From an uncultured Acidobacteriota bacterium (lineage in GTDB: Bacteria; Acidobacteriota; Terriglobia; Terriglobales; Acidobacteriaceae), in NCBI GenBank assembly GCA_903832055.1, contig CAILAC010000012.1, positions 148,991 through 212,990 of the forward strand: a stretch of DNA of 64,000 nucleotides, in the 5' to 3' direction. The position numbers and the translations under genes were made by a program. Shown piece after piece: positions 9,058 through 17,700 of the stretch; the first letter of the stretch is position 1, and every line of letters starts with the position of its first letter. The notes under the pieces are model-generated. The model made no database searches and had not been told where the DNA came from. It worked only from the letters and a program-made list of their open reading frames with translations.

Positions 9058-10101
9058 ATGAAGAAGTGGTTCTTTGGATTTACCGCGATGGCAGCTCTGC
9101 TGCTGTTTTCGGCGGGCGCTGAAGGCAATGCAGCCAACGAAAAACTGCGCATTTATTTCGTTGACGTTGAGGGTGGTCAGGCTACGCTTTTTGTAACGCC
9201 AGCGGGCGAATCGCTGCTGATTGACACAGGGTGGCCGGGAAACGAGTTTCGCGATGCCGACCGGATTGTCGCAGCTGCCAAAGCGGCAGGGTTGAAGCGG
9301 ATTGACTACGTGCTCATCACGCACTTTCATTTGGATCACGTAGGGGGAGCGCCGCAACTTGCGGCGCGATTCCCAATCGGCACCTTCATTGACCACGGCC
9401 CAAACCGCGAACTCGACGAAAGCTACACCGTAAACGGCTACGAAGCCTATCAAAAGCTGCTGGCCAGCGGGAAGTACAAGCACCTGACCATGAAGCCGGG
9501 CGACACGCTGCCTATCAAAGGCATGGCGGCGACGGTGATCAGCGCGGATGGCAACGTAATTGATAAGCCGCTTGCGGGTGGCGGCGAGGCAAATTCATTC
9601 TGCGCAGCTTCAGAGGTGCGGCCTGCGGACAAGACCGAAAATGCGCGTTCGCTGGGCATTGAGATCAACTTTGGCAAGCTCAAGCTGCTCGACCTGGGCG
9701 ACCTGACATGGGACAAGGAGCGCGATCTGATGTGCCCGGCAAACAGGCTGGGCAAGATCGACGTATACATCGTTTCGCATCACGGCTGGGAGCAGAGCTC
9801 GAGCCCGGCGCTGGTCGATGCGATTCATGCGCGGGTGGCCATTATGGATAATGGCGCGAAGAAGGGCGGATCAACGCCGATTTTGAAGACAATCAAGGCT
9901 GCGCCGGGGCTTGAAGCGCTGTGGCAGGTGCATTTCTCTGACGAGGGCGGCCCGGCAAACAACACCAGCGAAGAGCTGATTGCCAATCCTCAGGGAACAG
10001 ACGCCGGGCATCGCCTGGAACTGGTGGCCGCGAAAGATGGCAGCTTTGACGTTACCAACGAGCGCACTGGACTTACGAAGCATTACGCTGCCCGAAAGTA
10101 G
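9058..10101 (+). CDS. Secreted metallo-beta-lactamase-fold hydrolase (ComEC-like MBL)
   Basis: A 347-aa protein with a signal peptide (residues 1-24, about ...SAGAEGNA). It has the MBL metal motif HFHLDHVGG near residue 92, an Asp in LDLGDLTW and a later His pair in VSHHGWEQ. The arrangement is that of the ComEC/Rec2 competence-type beta-lactamase domain, here stand-alone and exported. The start is ATG 9058, 7 nt after GCTGGAG; a GTG sits directly before it. It lies just downstream of the SDR and ends 1 bp from the convergent MFS gene. The substrate is unknown. Confidence 0.88.
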   Translation: MKKWFFGFTAMAALLLFSAGAEGNAANEKLRIYFVDVEGGQATLFVTPAGESLLIDTGWPGNEFRDADRIVAAAKAAGLKRIDYVLITHFHLDHVGGAPQLAARFPIGTFIDHGPNRELDESYTVNGYEAYQKLLASGKYKHLTMKPGDTLPIKGMAATVISADGNVIDKPLAGGGEANSFCAASEVRPADKTENARSLGIEINFGKLKLLDLGDLTWDKERDLMCPANRLGKIDVYIVSHHGWEQSSSPALVDAIHARVAIMDNGAKKGGSTPILKTIKAAPGLEALWQVHFSDEGGPANNTSEELIANPQGTDAGHRLELVAAKDGSFDVTNERTGLTKHYAARK

Positions 10102-10102
10102 C

Positions 10103-11395
10103 TCAGGCAGCCGCTGGAAACATGGGTTCAATTTTGCCCAGCAGGAAGATATAGCTGAGGATGCCGATAGCCAGATACGCCGCTGAAATGCCAAAGGCCC
10201 AGGCGAAGGAGTGCAGCGCCTGCACCACGTAGCCCGTGATAATCGATGCCGCGATGCCGGATACCTGGTTGGAGAAGTTGATGATGCCGCCAACGCTTCC
10301 CACCGAGCTGCGCGGGGCGATGAGCGATGGCATTGACCAGCCGACAGCCGATGCTGCCGACAGGCCGCCGATGGACAAGCTGATCCAAAGCAACGCGGGC
10401 AGAGGGCTGTGCACACTGGCCGCGCCCAGGATTCCGAGTCCGCAGGTCGTGCCTCCGACCAGAATGGTCTTGCGCACCCGGCTCGCGTTCCACCCGCGCT
10501 GGATAAGCGCATCTGCCAGCAGGCCGCCAATTGCAAGGTCTGCAACCGTGGCGATCAGCCAGGGAAAGCTGGTGTACAGGAATGAATGCGTGAGATCCAG
10601 ATGGAGCGACATCGAGAGATAGCCCGGCAGCCAGTAGAGCAGCATATAGAAGACGTAGTTGTAGCCGCCAAAGCCGAGCACCATCCCCAGCACCTTGCGC
10701 TGCCGCAGCAGGGTTGCGATGGAGAGGGGCGGCTCTTCTGAACCGATGACAGAGTCCGGTGCCTGACCCTGTTCGATGTGATTGCGTTCAGCCTCGGTGA
10801 GCAGGGTATCGTCTTTGGGGTCGCGATAGACGCGGCTGAAGAGGAGGAAGTAGAGAATGCTGATCACGCCGGTCGCAGCAAAGCTCCACCGCCAGCCAAT
10901 CCTGAGCAGCAGCATGCCAATGAGCGGGACGCCGACGGCTGGGGCAAACTTGGCCGCTGAGTCAAAGAGGGCCGTGGCAAAGCTGCGTTCCTGATTCGGA
11001 AACCACAACCCAACAGCTTTGGCGCTCGACGGGAAGATCGGCGCTTCGCCAATGCCCAGCAGCAGGCGCGCACCAAACAGTCCATTGACGCTGGTAGCGA
11101 TGGCGGCAGCAAAGGAGGCGACGCTCCACAGAAAGGTGCTGATGCGGCCGACACGCCGGATTCCGAACTTGTCAAGAATTACGCCGATAGGCAATTGGCA
11201 GAGGGCGTACGTCCAGTTATAGGCGCTCGAAAGATACCCAAAGGTGATGCTGGAGATGCCAAAGGTGGTGTACAGCGCCGCTTGGGAGACGGAAAGATTG
11301 ACCCGGTCAAAGTAGTTGACCAGCACGCCGAGGCCAAGAAGGAAGGCGATTCGCCATCGTCGGCGAGGGATTTGACTCTCTGATTTCAAGGACAT
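10103..11395 (-). CDS. MFS transporter, anion:cation symporter family (sugar acid/glucarate-galactonate type)
   Basis: A 430-aa inner-membrane carrier with 12 predicted TM segments. The N-terminus RWRIAFLLGLGVLVNYFDRVNLS is characteristic of the ACS subfamily (YxDRxNLS), as are the loop-2/3 DKFGIRRVGR and the GIGEAPIFPSSAKA segment. Members usually take up hexonates, hexarates or related organic anions with protons. The neighbouring MDR and SDR dehydrogenases are consistent with a sugar-acid substrate. The specific substrate is inference. Confidence 0.9.
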   Translation of the reverse strand: MSLKSESQIPRRRWRIAFLLGLGVLVNYFDRVNLSVSQAALYTTFGISSITFGYLSSAYNWTYALCQLPIGVILDKFGIRRVGRISTFLWSVASFAAAIATSVNGLFGARLLLGIGEAPIFPSSAKAVGLWFPNQERSFATALFDSAAKFAPAVGVPLIGMLLLRIGWRWSFAATGVISILYFLLFSRVYRDPKDDTLLTEAERNHIEQGQAPDSVIGSEEPPLSIATLLRQRKVLGMVLGFGGYNYVFYMLLYWLPGYLSMSLHLDLTHSFLYTSFPWLIATVADLAIGGLLADALIQRGWNASRVRKTILVGGTTCGLGILGAASVHSPLPALLWISLSIGGLSAASAVGWSMPSLIAPRSSVGSVGGIINFSNQVSGIAASIITGYVVQALHSFAWAFGISAAYLAIGILSYIFLLGKIEPMFPAAA

Positions 11396-11473
11396 GAGGA
11401 AGGGTGATCACCATCGGGAAGCGACCATCCCATCCTACACAAACAGGCTTGTCATGCGCGTGCGATGAGGCTA

Positions 11474-12076
11474 TCAGGCAGCGCCGAGGGCGGCACGCAT
11501 CGGGCTCAGGAGAGATGAGAGCTGGGCGCGGCCACGGTTGGTGCGCGACTTTACCGTACCCTCGGGAATGCGCAGCCGATGGGCGATTTCCTGATTGTCC
11601 AGCTCATGGATGAAGCGCATCGTCACGACATCGCGCATTTCCGGTGCAATCTTTTTGACCGCTTCCGTGACGATCGTCGTTACTTCGTTGGTCACGACGG
11701 TCTCAAGAGGAGTCGGACGGCGGTCAGGTATACGCTGGGCGATGGTCGTCGCCATGGAGTCGGAGCGATCCCAGCCCTCGTCCATTGAATCGGTACGGCG
11801 CAGCTGTCCATCCCGGCGAAAGCGGTCGACTCGCTGATTTCGGGTGACGGTCGCGATCCAGCCTTTGAGCTCGCCGCGCGCCGGGTCGTAGCTGCCGAGA
11901 TTCATCCAGATTTTGAGAAAGGTGTCCTGCATCAGATCTTCGGCATCCTGCGTAGAGCCGCAAAAGAGGTAACAGATGCTATAGACCAGACCACGATACT
12001 CTTCGACGAGATTCGTCCAGGCACCGTTGTCTCCGTTCAGACAGAGCTGCACCATTTCGGCACGTTCTGTGTTCAT
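11474..12076 (-). CDS. ECF-type RNA polymerase sigma-70 factor
   Basis: A 200-aa sigma factor with region 2 (LVYSICYLFCGSTQDAEDLMQDTFLKIW, DAEDLMQD near residues 42-49, then the GWIATVTRN helix) and region 4 (ALNEIAPEM-like stretch, then HELDNQEIAHRLRIPEGTVKSRTNRGRAQL). A linker of about 50 residues between regions 2 and 4 is longer than usual for minimal ECFs. No anti-sigma gene is adjacent, so its control is not apparent. It is divergent from the two-component genes that follow. Confidence 0.92.
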   Translation of the reverse strand: MNTERAEMVQLCLNGDNGAWTNLVEEYRGLVYSICYLFCGSTQDAEDLMQDTFLKIWMNLGSYDPARGELKGWIATVTRNQRVDRFRRDGQLRRTDSMDEGWDRSDSMATTIAQRIPDRRPTPLETVVTNEVTTIVTEAVKKIAPEMRDVVTMRFIHELDNQEIAHRLRIPEGTVKSRTNRGRAQLSSLLSPMRAALGAA

Positions 12077-12346
12077 CGAAGGTCTCCTTAGTCAAATCTG
12101 GCCATCTGTTGACCGCGAGTTTCAGCGGATCGTTGACGACCCCGTATGCCCGGTTTTTCGACCGAAAGGCACTTGTCTTTATGTATGACACCACCCATGA
12201 AGATGGAGTGCGGTCATAAAACGTCACGAATCGTAAAGAAGTGTCAAGCGATGGCGGTGTAAGTGTTACAAATCATTACTGCGCTGGAGACGTGGTTGGA
12301 GTAAAACCAGAGTTGTAGCCTTGTTTGGATCAGAACTACCCAGAGG
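12077..12346. other. Divergent promoter region, sigma factor / two-component system
   Basis: About 270 bp between divergent regulators, less GC-rich than the flanking genes and with several GTAA/TTAC-type words (around 12230-12275). It must contain promoters for both sides, but I cannot assign -35/-10 elements or an operator with confidence. Confidence 0.35.
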
Positions 12347-13099
12347 ATGTTCGTGGAGCCTGTTCTCCTGATCGACGACGATACCGAATTGTGTTCGATG
12401 CTCAAGGACTACCTTGGGCGTCACGGATTTGTCGTCACCACGGAGCACCACGGAGAGTTGGGACTCCATCGCGCTCTTGCCGGGGAGTTTTCGATCGTGC
12501 TGTTGGACGTCATGTTGCCTGGCATTGATGGGTTTGAAGTACTCCGCCGGCTGCGCACCAATTCCCAGGTAAGCGTGCTTTTGCTTACGGCGCGAGGCGA
12601 GGACATTGACCGTATCGTGGGTCTCGAGATCGGCGCCGACGACTATTTGCCGAAGCCATTCAACCCACGCGAGCTATTGGCGCGGGTGAGGGCTATCCTG
12701 CGGCGCACAGCCGCATCGAGGCCAGCGCGGACAGGAATCAAGCATCTGTCAGTCGGAGGAATCGAGCTGGATAGCGGGGCACGCACTGCAACCTCTCTGG
12801 GAGTGGAACTGGACCTGACAAACGTGGAGTTTGAACTGCTGGCAGCACTCATGGAGGCCCCGGGGCAGATTCTCACGCGTGAGCATCTGACAGAACTGGT
12901 ACTGGACCGGAGATTTAATCCCTTTGATCGCAGCCTTGACATGCATGTAAGCCGCTTGCGTCGTAAATTGGATGATGCCGCACAGCTGGGCGACCAGATC
13001 AAAACCATTCGTTCAGTCGGATATCAGCTGGCGCTTCCCGCAGCCGGTTCTTCAGGCAATTCATTCGCCTCATCCACATCTCAGAATCGAGAAAACTGA
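12347..13099 (+). CDS. Two-component response regulator, OmpR/CpxR-like
   Basis: A 250-aa DNA-binding response regulator. The receiver domain starts EPVLLIDDDTELCSML (acidic pair). The phospho-acceptor Asp is in IVLLDVMLPGIDG near residue 51, and the switch Lys is in YLPKPFNPREL. A winged-helix Trans_reg_C domain fills the C-terminal half, with ILTREHLTELVLDRRFNPFDRSLDMHVSRLRRKL. It is 5 bp upstream of the histidine kinase and so co-transcribed. The resemblance is to envelope-stress CpxR, but the signal is unknown. Confidence 0.94.
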   Translation: MFVEPVLLIDDDTELCSMLKDYLGRHGFVVTTEHHGELGLHRALAGEFSIVLLDVMLPGIDGFEVLRRLRTNSQVSVLLLTARGEDIDRIVGLEIGADDYLPKPFNPRELLARVRAILRRTAASRPARTGIKHLSVGGIELDSGARTATSLGVELDLTNVEFELLAALMEAPGQILTREHLTELVLDRRFNPFDRSLDMHVSRLRRKLDDAAQLGDQIKTIRSVGYQLALPAAGSSGNSFASSTSQNREN

Positions 13100-13104
13100 A
13101 GGAT

Positions 13105-14517
13105 ATGCGCAGCACATTTACAAAGATATTCCTCTCCTTCTGGCTGACAGAATTCCTGATTATCGTTTTCACGATGTTCATCTTGTCTCGCCAGTTTGAA
13201 GCGAATGCGGTGGTCTACAGCTCGTTGTTTGCCATGCTCCAATCAAATGCGCGGCTATCGCTTGAGGCTTACCAGAAAGGTGGCTGCGCGGCGCTCAACA
13301 GCGTTCCATCGACCTTTTACATTGACAAACCCACTGCAAGCGACCAGGCGGCAATCCTGTTTGATCCAGCTGGAAAGCCGCTCTGTCAGCAGATTGACGT
13401 GGCCCCGTACTCAATCGCAATCGCCCAGATCCAAAAGCAGGGCTACTTCCTGGGAGAGAAACGCGGCCCCGGATACATCGAAGGGCTGGAAATCAAGGAC
13501 CCGCAGGGACACAAGTACGGCTATATCATTCGGGGAACATATCCAACCCAAATCTATATTCCCTACCGGGAGATGCTGCCCCGGCTCCTGATTGGAGTCA
13601 TCGTATCAGTCTTCGTCACCTTTGGCATCACGATGCTCATTACGCGCCCGATTGGCTCTCTGCGCGAGGCCGCACGTCAGTTGGCTGCCGGAAATCTGCG
13701 CGCGCGCGCACTGTGGCCAAAGGGACGCAAGCCCTCCAACAGCGGCGATGAATTATGGGGGTTGGTATACGACTTCAACAACATGGCGGAGCGGCTGGAG
13801 TCGCTCGTCGACGCTCAAATGCTGCTGCTGCGGGATGTTTCGCATGAACTTCGGTCTCCGCTGGCCCGCCTGAGCGTGGCTCTGGAGCTAGCGAGAGAAG
13901 AAGCGCAGCCTGGCATGGAAGTACAGTTGGACCGCATCGAGCGCGAAACGGGGCGGCTTAACTCGCTGATTGGACAGTTGCTGAGCCTCTCTCACCTTGA
14001 ATCGACGACGCGGCTACCGGATAGCCAGCAAATCTCGCTATGCAGCATGGTCGGTAACTTGCTGCCTGATATGGAATATGAAGCGACCCAGCGAAACTGC
14101 AGCGTCAGCTTCATGAGCGATGAGTCGTCCCGTCGCCGGGACGCGGTTCTGGGAAATCCTGAACTCCTCGGTCGAGCCATTGAAAATGTGGTCAGGAACG
14201 CAATTGCCTATACGGCCGAAGGCACCGAGGTCGAGATTCAGCTTTCAGATGAACATCGCGCCGGGGACCACTGGATTGTGCTGGCAGTGAAAGACCGCGG
14301 CCCGGGGGTTCCTGACGAAGCACTGAAGACAATCTTCAGGCCCTTTTACCGGCTTGATCTATCAAGGCAAAGATCGACGGGTGGGTACGGCGTCGGCCTG
14401 GCAATTACCGATCGTGCAGTGCGGCTCCACGGCGGCTCGGTAACCGCACGCAATGGTTCAGGCTGTGGATTGATTGTTGAACTAAGGCTGCCGGTCGTGA
14501 ACGAGACCGCCAGCTAG
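13105..14517 (+). CDS. Two-component sensor histidine kinase, CpxA-like
   Basis: A 470-aa membrane kinase. TM1 is at residues 8-27 (FLSFWLTEFLIIVFTMFIL), followed by a periplasmic sensor of about 145 residues. TM2 is near 165-187, then a HAMP domain. The HisKA phospho-acceptor is in DVSHELRSPLARL (His near 248). The HATPase domain has the N box VVRNAIAYT, the G1 box KDRGPGVPD and the G2 box GGYGVGLAI. It is partnered with the response regulator ending 5 bp upstream. The sensor domain has no recognised family. Confidence 0.94.
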   Translation: MRSTFTKIFLSFWLTEFLIIVFTMFILSRQFEANAVVYSSLFAMLQSNARLSLEAYQKGGCAALNSVPSTFYIDKPTASDQAAILFDPAGKPLCQQIDVAPYSIAIAQIQKQGYFLGEKRGPGYIEGLEIKDPQGHKYGYIIRGTYPTQIYIPYREMLPRLLIGVIVSVFVTFGITMLITRPIGSLREAARQLAAGNLRARALWPKGRKPSNSGDELWGLVYDFNNMAERLESLVDAQMLLLRDVSHELRSPLARLSVALELAREEAQPGMEVQLDRIERETGRLNSLIGQLLSLSHLESTTRLPDSQQISLCSMVGNLLPDMEYEATQRNCSVSFMSDESSRRRDAVLGNPELLGRAIENVVRNAIAYTAEGTEVEIQLSDEHRAGDHWIVLAVKDRGPGVPDEALKTIFRPFYRLDLSRQRSTGGYGVGLAITDRAVRLHGGSVTARNGSGCGLIVELRLPVVNETAS

Positions 14518-14672
14518 GAATTGACAATTGAGACGCAGGCCAGCTTCATTTTACGGCTGGGCCACGGTGACGCGACTGACCGCAGCGACTCACAACCTCG
14601 CCCAACCGCAATGAACTCCTGCGCTTGTCCGTGCTGCAATTGCAGGAACTGGGTGCAGGAAACAGATGCGAT

Positions 14673-14718
14673 ATCCAGGTGCGGGGCTAAGAAATTAGTT
14701 CCCGTCTCGCACCTGGAT
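14673..14718. terminator. Intergenic hairpin 3' of the giant lectin-repeat gene
   Basis: A perfect 11-bp inverted repeat ATCCAGGTGCG / CGCACCTGGAT with a 24-nt loop starts 8 nt after the stop codon of the minus-strand gene ending at 14727. There is no clear T-tract on either side, so it may be a mRNA 3'-end stabiliser or a weak terminator shared with the convergent kinase gene. The rest of 14518-14726 shows no gene. Confidence 0.45.
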
Positions 14719-14726
14719 TCTCGCGT

Positions 14727-17700
14727 TTAGTTGACCGTGTAAGTCCAGTTGAGCACGTTCTGGATAGCCGTCAAGCCTCCGGTGCTGCCGGTGAATCCGA
14801 CATAGGCCGTATTCTTGCCGACAATGGCTGGGATGTTGATTGCGGTGGACGTGGTGAACGTGGCATTGGTCACCGTATCGGTAATCGTGAGCGAGAGTGT
14901 CGTACCGTCATACACCACGTGAGCATGCATGACATTCCCGCTGTGCAGATCAACGCCGGAACCTGTAAGGTCGATCTCCGGCGTATTCGGGACCGCACCA
15001 TTGGTATAGAAACCGGTGGTGCCGGCTACCGATCCACCGGTGCTGTAGAGATCAAACTTTACCGCTACGCTGGTTCCAATCAGTCCATATCCCAGATAAC
15101 TGGCGTTGCCGCCAAGCGCATAGGGACCCTTGGATGCATTTTGGATGGCAAATGTGAACCCGTCTGCCACAGCGGAAGTTGCCTGGAAGTTAAAGTCCGT
15201 GGTGAATTTCTGCACATTGACCGGAGTTGCAAACCAGCCAGTCCGGGCCTCACCTGCTCCCCCATCGGTCAGTTGCAATGCGCTGCCAACGAGTGAGGCT
15301 CCGTTGTTCATGCTCAGGCCGGTTGCATTGAAGCCTGAGGAGTAGTTGATCGTCGGCGTCGCGGTGCCGATGGTGTACGTGGCAGTCGCGACAGCACTGG
15401 TTGAGAATCCGCTCGCGACAGCAATAGCGTTGATGGTCTGGCTTGTGGCCACGTTGATAGGAGCGGAGTACACCGCCGAGGATGTCGTCGGGACACTTCC
15501 GTTGGTGGTGTAGTAGATTGTCGCGCCTGCCGTGGCATCGCTCAGCGCTACCGACTGCGCACTGGAATAGTTTCCGGCTGCAACCGAGAACGTAGGCGTT
15601 GCCGCCGGGGTCAGCTGAGAGATCGTATACACCGCCGTAACGATGGCGCTGTTTGAGTAGCCGGGGGCGACTGCCATTGCTTTCAGGGTCTCGCTCGCAG
15701 TCACACTAATCGGAGCCGTATAGAAGAATGATGCGGTGGTTGGCGTTGAACCGTCTACGGTGAAGTAGATTGTCGCACCCGGGGTACTATCGGTCAGCGT
15801 GACAGCTTGAGCTCCAGTGTAGGTACCACCGGCTGGCGAGATCACGGGCGCAGCTGCCTGAGAACTGATGGTATAGGTTGCCGAAGAGACTGCACTGGTT
15901 GAATAGCCGGATGCAACGGCAATCGCATTGATGGTTTCACTGACACTCACACTGATTGGACCGGCGTAGACCGTCGAGGATGTCGTGGGCGCACTGCCAT
16001 TGGTGGTGTAGTAGATGGTTGCGCCCGCCGTACTGTCGGTGATCGACACGGTCTGAGTGCCGGTGTAGGTTCCAGGCAGAAGTGAGAACCCGGGTGCGGC
16101 AGCAGGTCCGTTGATCGTATAGGCCGCAACCGTTACCGAACTAGCGGTTGAAGCTGAGGTTGCTGCGATTGCCTGAAGCGTTTGCGAGGCAGCCACAGTA
16201 ATGGGACCGGCATAAACCGCTGAGGATGTTGTGGGAGTCGAGCCATCAGCCGTGTAGTAAATTACAGCTCCTGCGGTAGAGTCGCTGATCGTGACTTGTT
16301 GCGCTGGACCATAGCTGCCTGCGGCCGGAGAGAAGACCGGTGCAGCCGTTCCGGGCTGAATTGTATAGCTTGCCGAAACGATGGGACTCGCAGTAAATCC
16401 AGTTTGGATAGCCTGCACCTTGACGGTTTCAGTCGCACTGATCGTAATGGGTCCGGTGTACTTGGTTGCGACTGCCGGATTAGCTTGCGGATTGATGCCG
16501 TTGGTCGTGTACCAGATGCCCGCGGTCGGAGAGGCGCAGGTGATCGTCAGGGTTTGGGTGCCGGTATAGGTTCCGGCCGCCAGGCTGAGAACTGGGGTCG
16601 CATCCACGAGAGAATACGTTGCAGTCGCTACAGCACTGTTCGAAAGACCAGATGCCACTGCAATTGCCTGCAGCGTAAATGAGTTTGCGATCGTAATCGG
16701 CGATTTGTAAAGCGTAGACGCAGCTGTCGGAGTTGTTCCGTTGATGGTGTAATAGATTGCTGCCCCAGGCGTGGCATCTGAGATCGTTACAGACTGCGCC
16801 GAGTTATACACACCTCCCGATGGAGTAATGACCGGCGTACTCGCCTGCGTCGCCGTGCTGATGGTGTATGCAGCCGTCGCCACCGCGCTGGTGGAGAAGC
16901 CCGTTGCCACCGCAATGGCGTTGATCGTCTCCGTCGTGCTCACGCTGATCGGGCCAGAGTAGACCGTCGACGAGGTCGTCGGCGTGCTGCCGTTGGTCGT
17001 GTAGTAGATCGTCGCGCCCGCCGTGCTATCCGCAATCGATACCGACTGCGTGCTCGTATAGGTACCTGCGGCAAGCGAGAAAGTCGGCGTCGCAGCCGGT
17101 GGATTGATCGTGTATGCAGCCGTCGCTACCGCGCTGGTGGAGAAGCCCGTTGCCACCGCAATGGCGTTGATCGTCTCCGTCGTGCTCACACTGATGGGGC
17201 CGGCGTAGACAGTCGACGAGGTCGTCGGCGTGCTGCCGTTGGTCGTGTAGTAGATCGTCGCGCCCGCCGTGCTATCTGCAATCGATACTGACTGCGTGCT
17301 CGTGTACGTACCTGCGGCAAGCGAGAAAGTGGGCGTCGCAGCCGGCGGATTGATCGTGTATGCAGCCGTCGCCACCGCGCTGGTGGAGAAGCCCGTTGCC
17401 ACCGCAATGGCGTTGATCGTCTCCGTCGTGCTCACGCTGATCGGGCCAGAGTAGATAGTCGACGAGGTCGTCGGCGTGCTGCCGTTGGTCGTGTAGTAGA
17501 TCGTCGCGCCCGCCGTGCTATCCGTAATCGATACTGACTGCGTGCTCGTGTACGTACCTGCGGCAAGCGAGAAAGTGGGCGTCGCAGCCGGTGGATTGAT
17601 CGTGTATGCAGCCGTCGCTACAGCGCTGGTGGTGTAGCCGGTTGCCACCGCAATGGCATTGATCGTCTCCGTCGTGCTTACGCTGATGGGGCCGGAGTAG

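Noticed and set aside
14521-14730. 69-codon frame after the histidine kinase
   Set aside because: No ribosome-binding site and it overlaps the 3' hairpin of the convergent gene.
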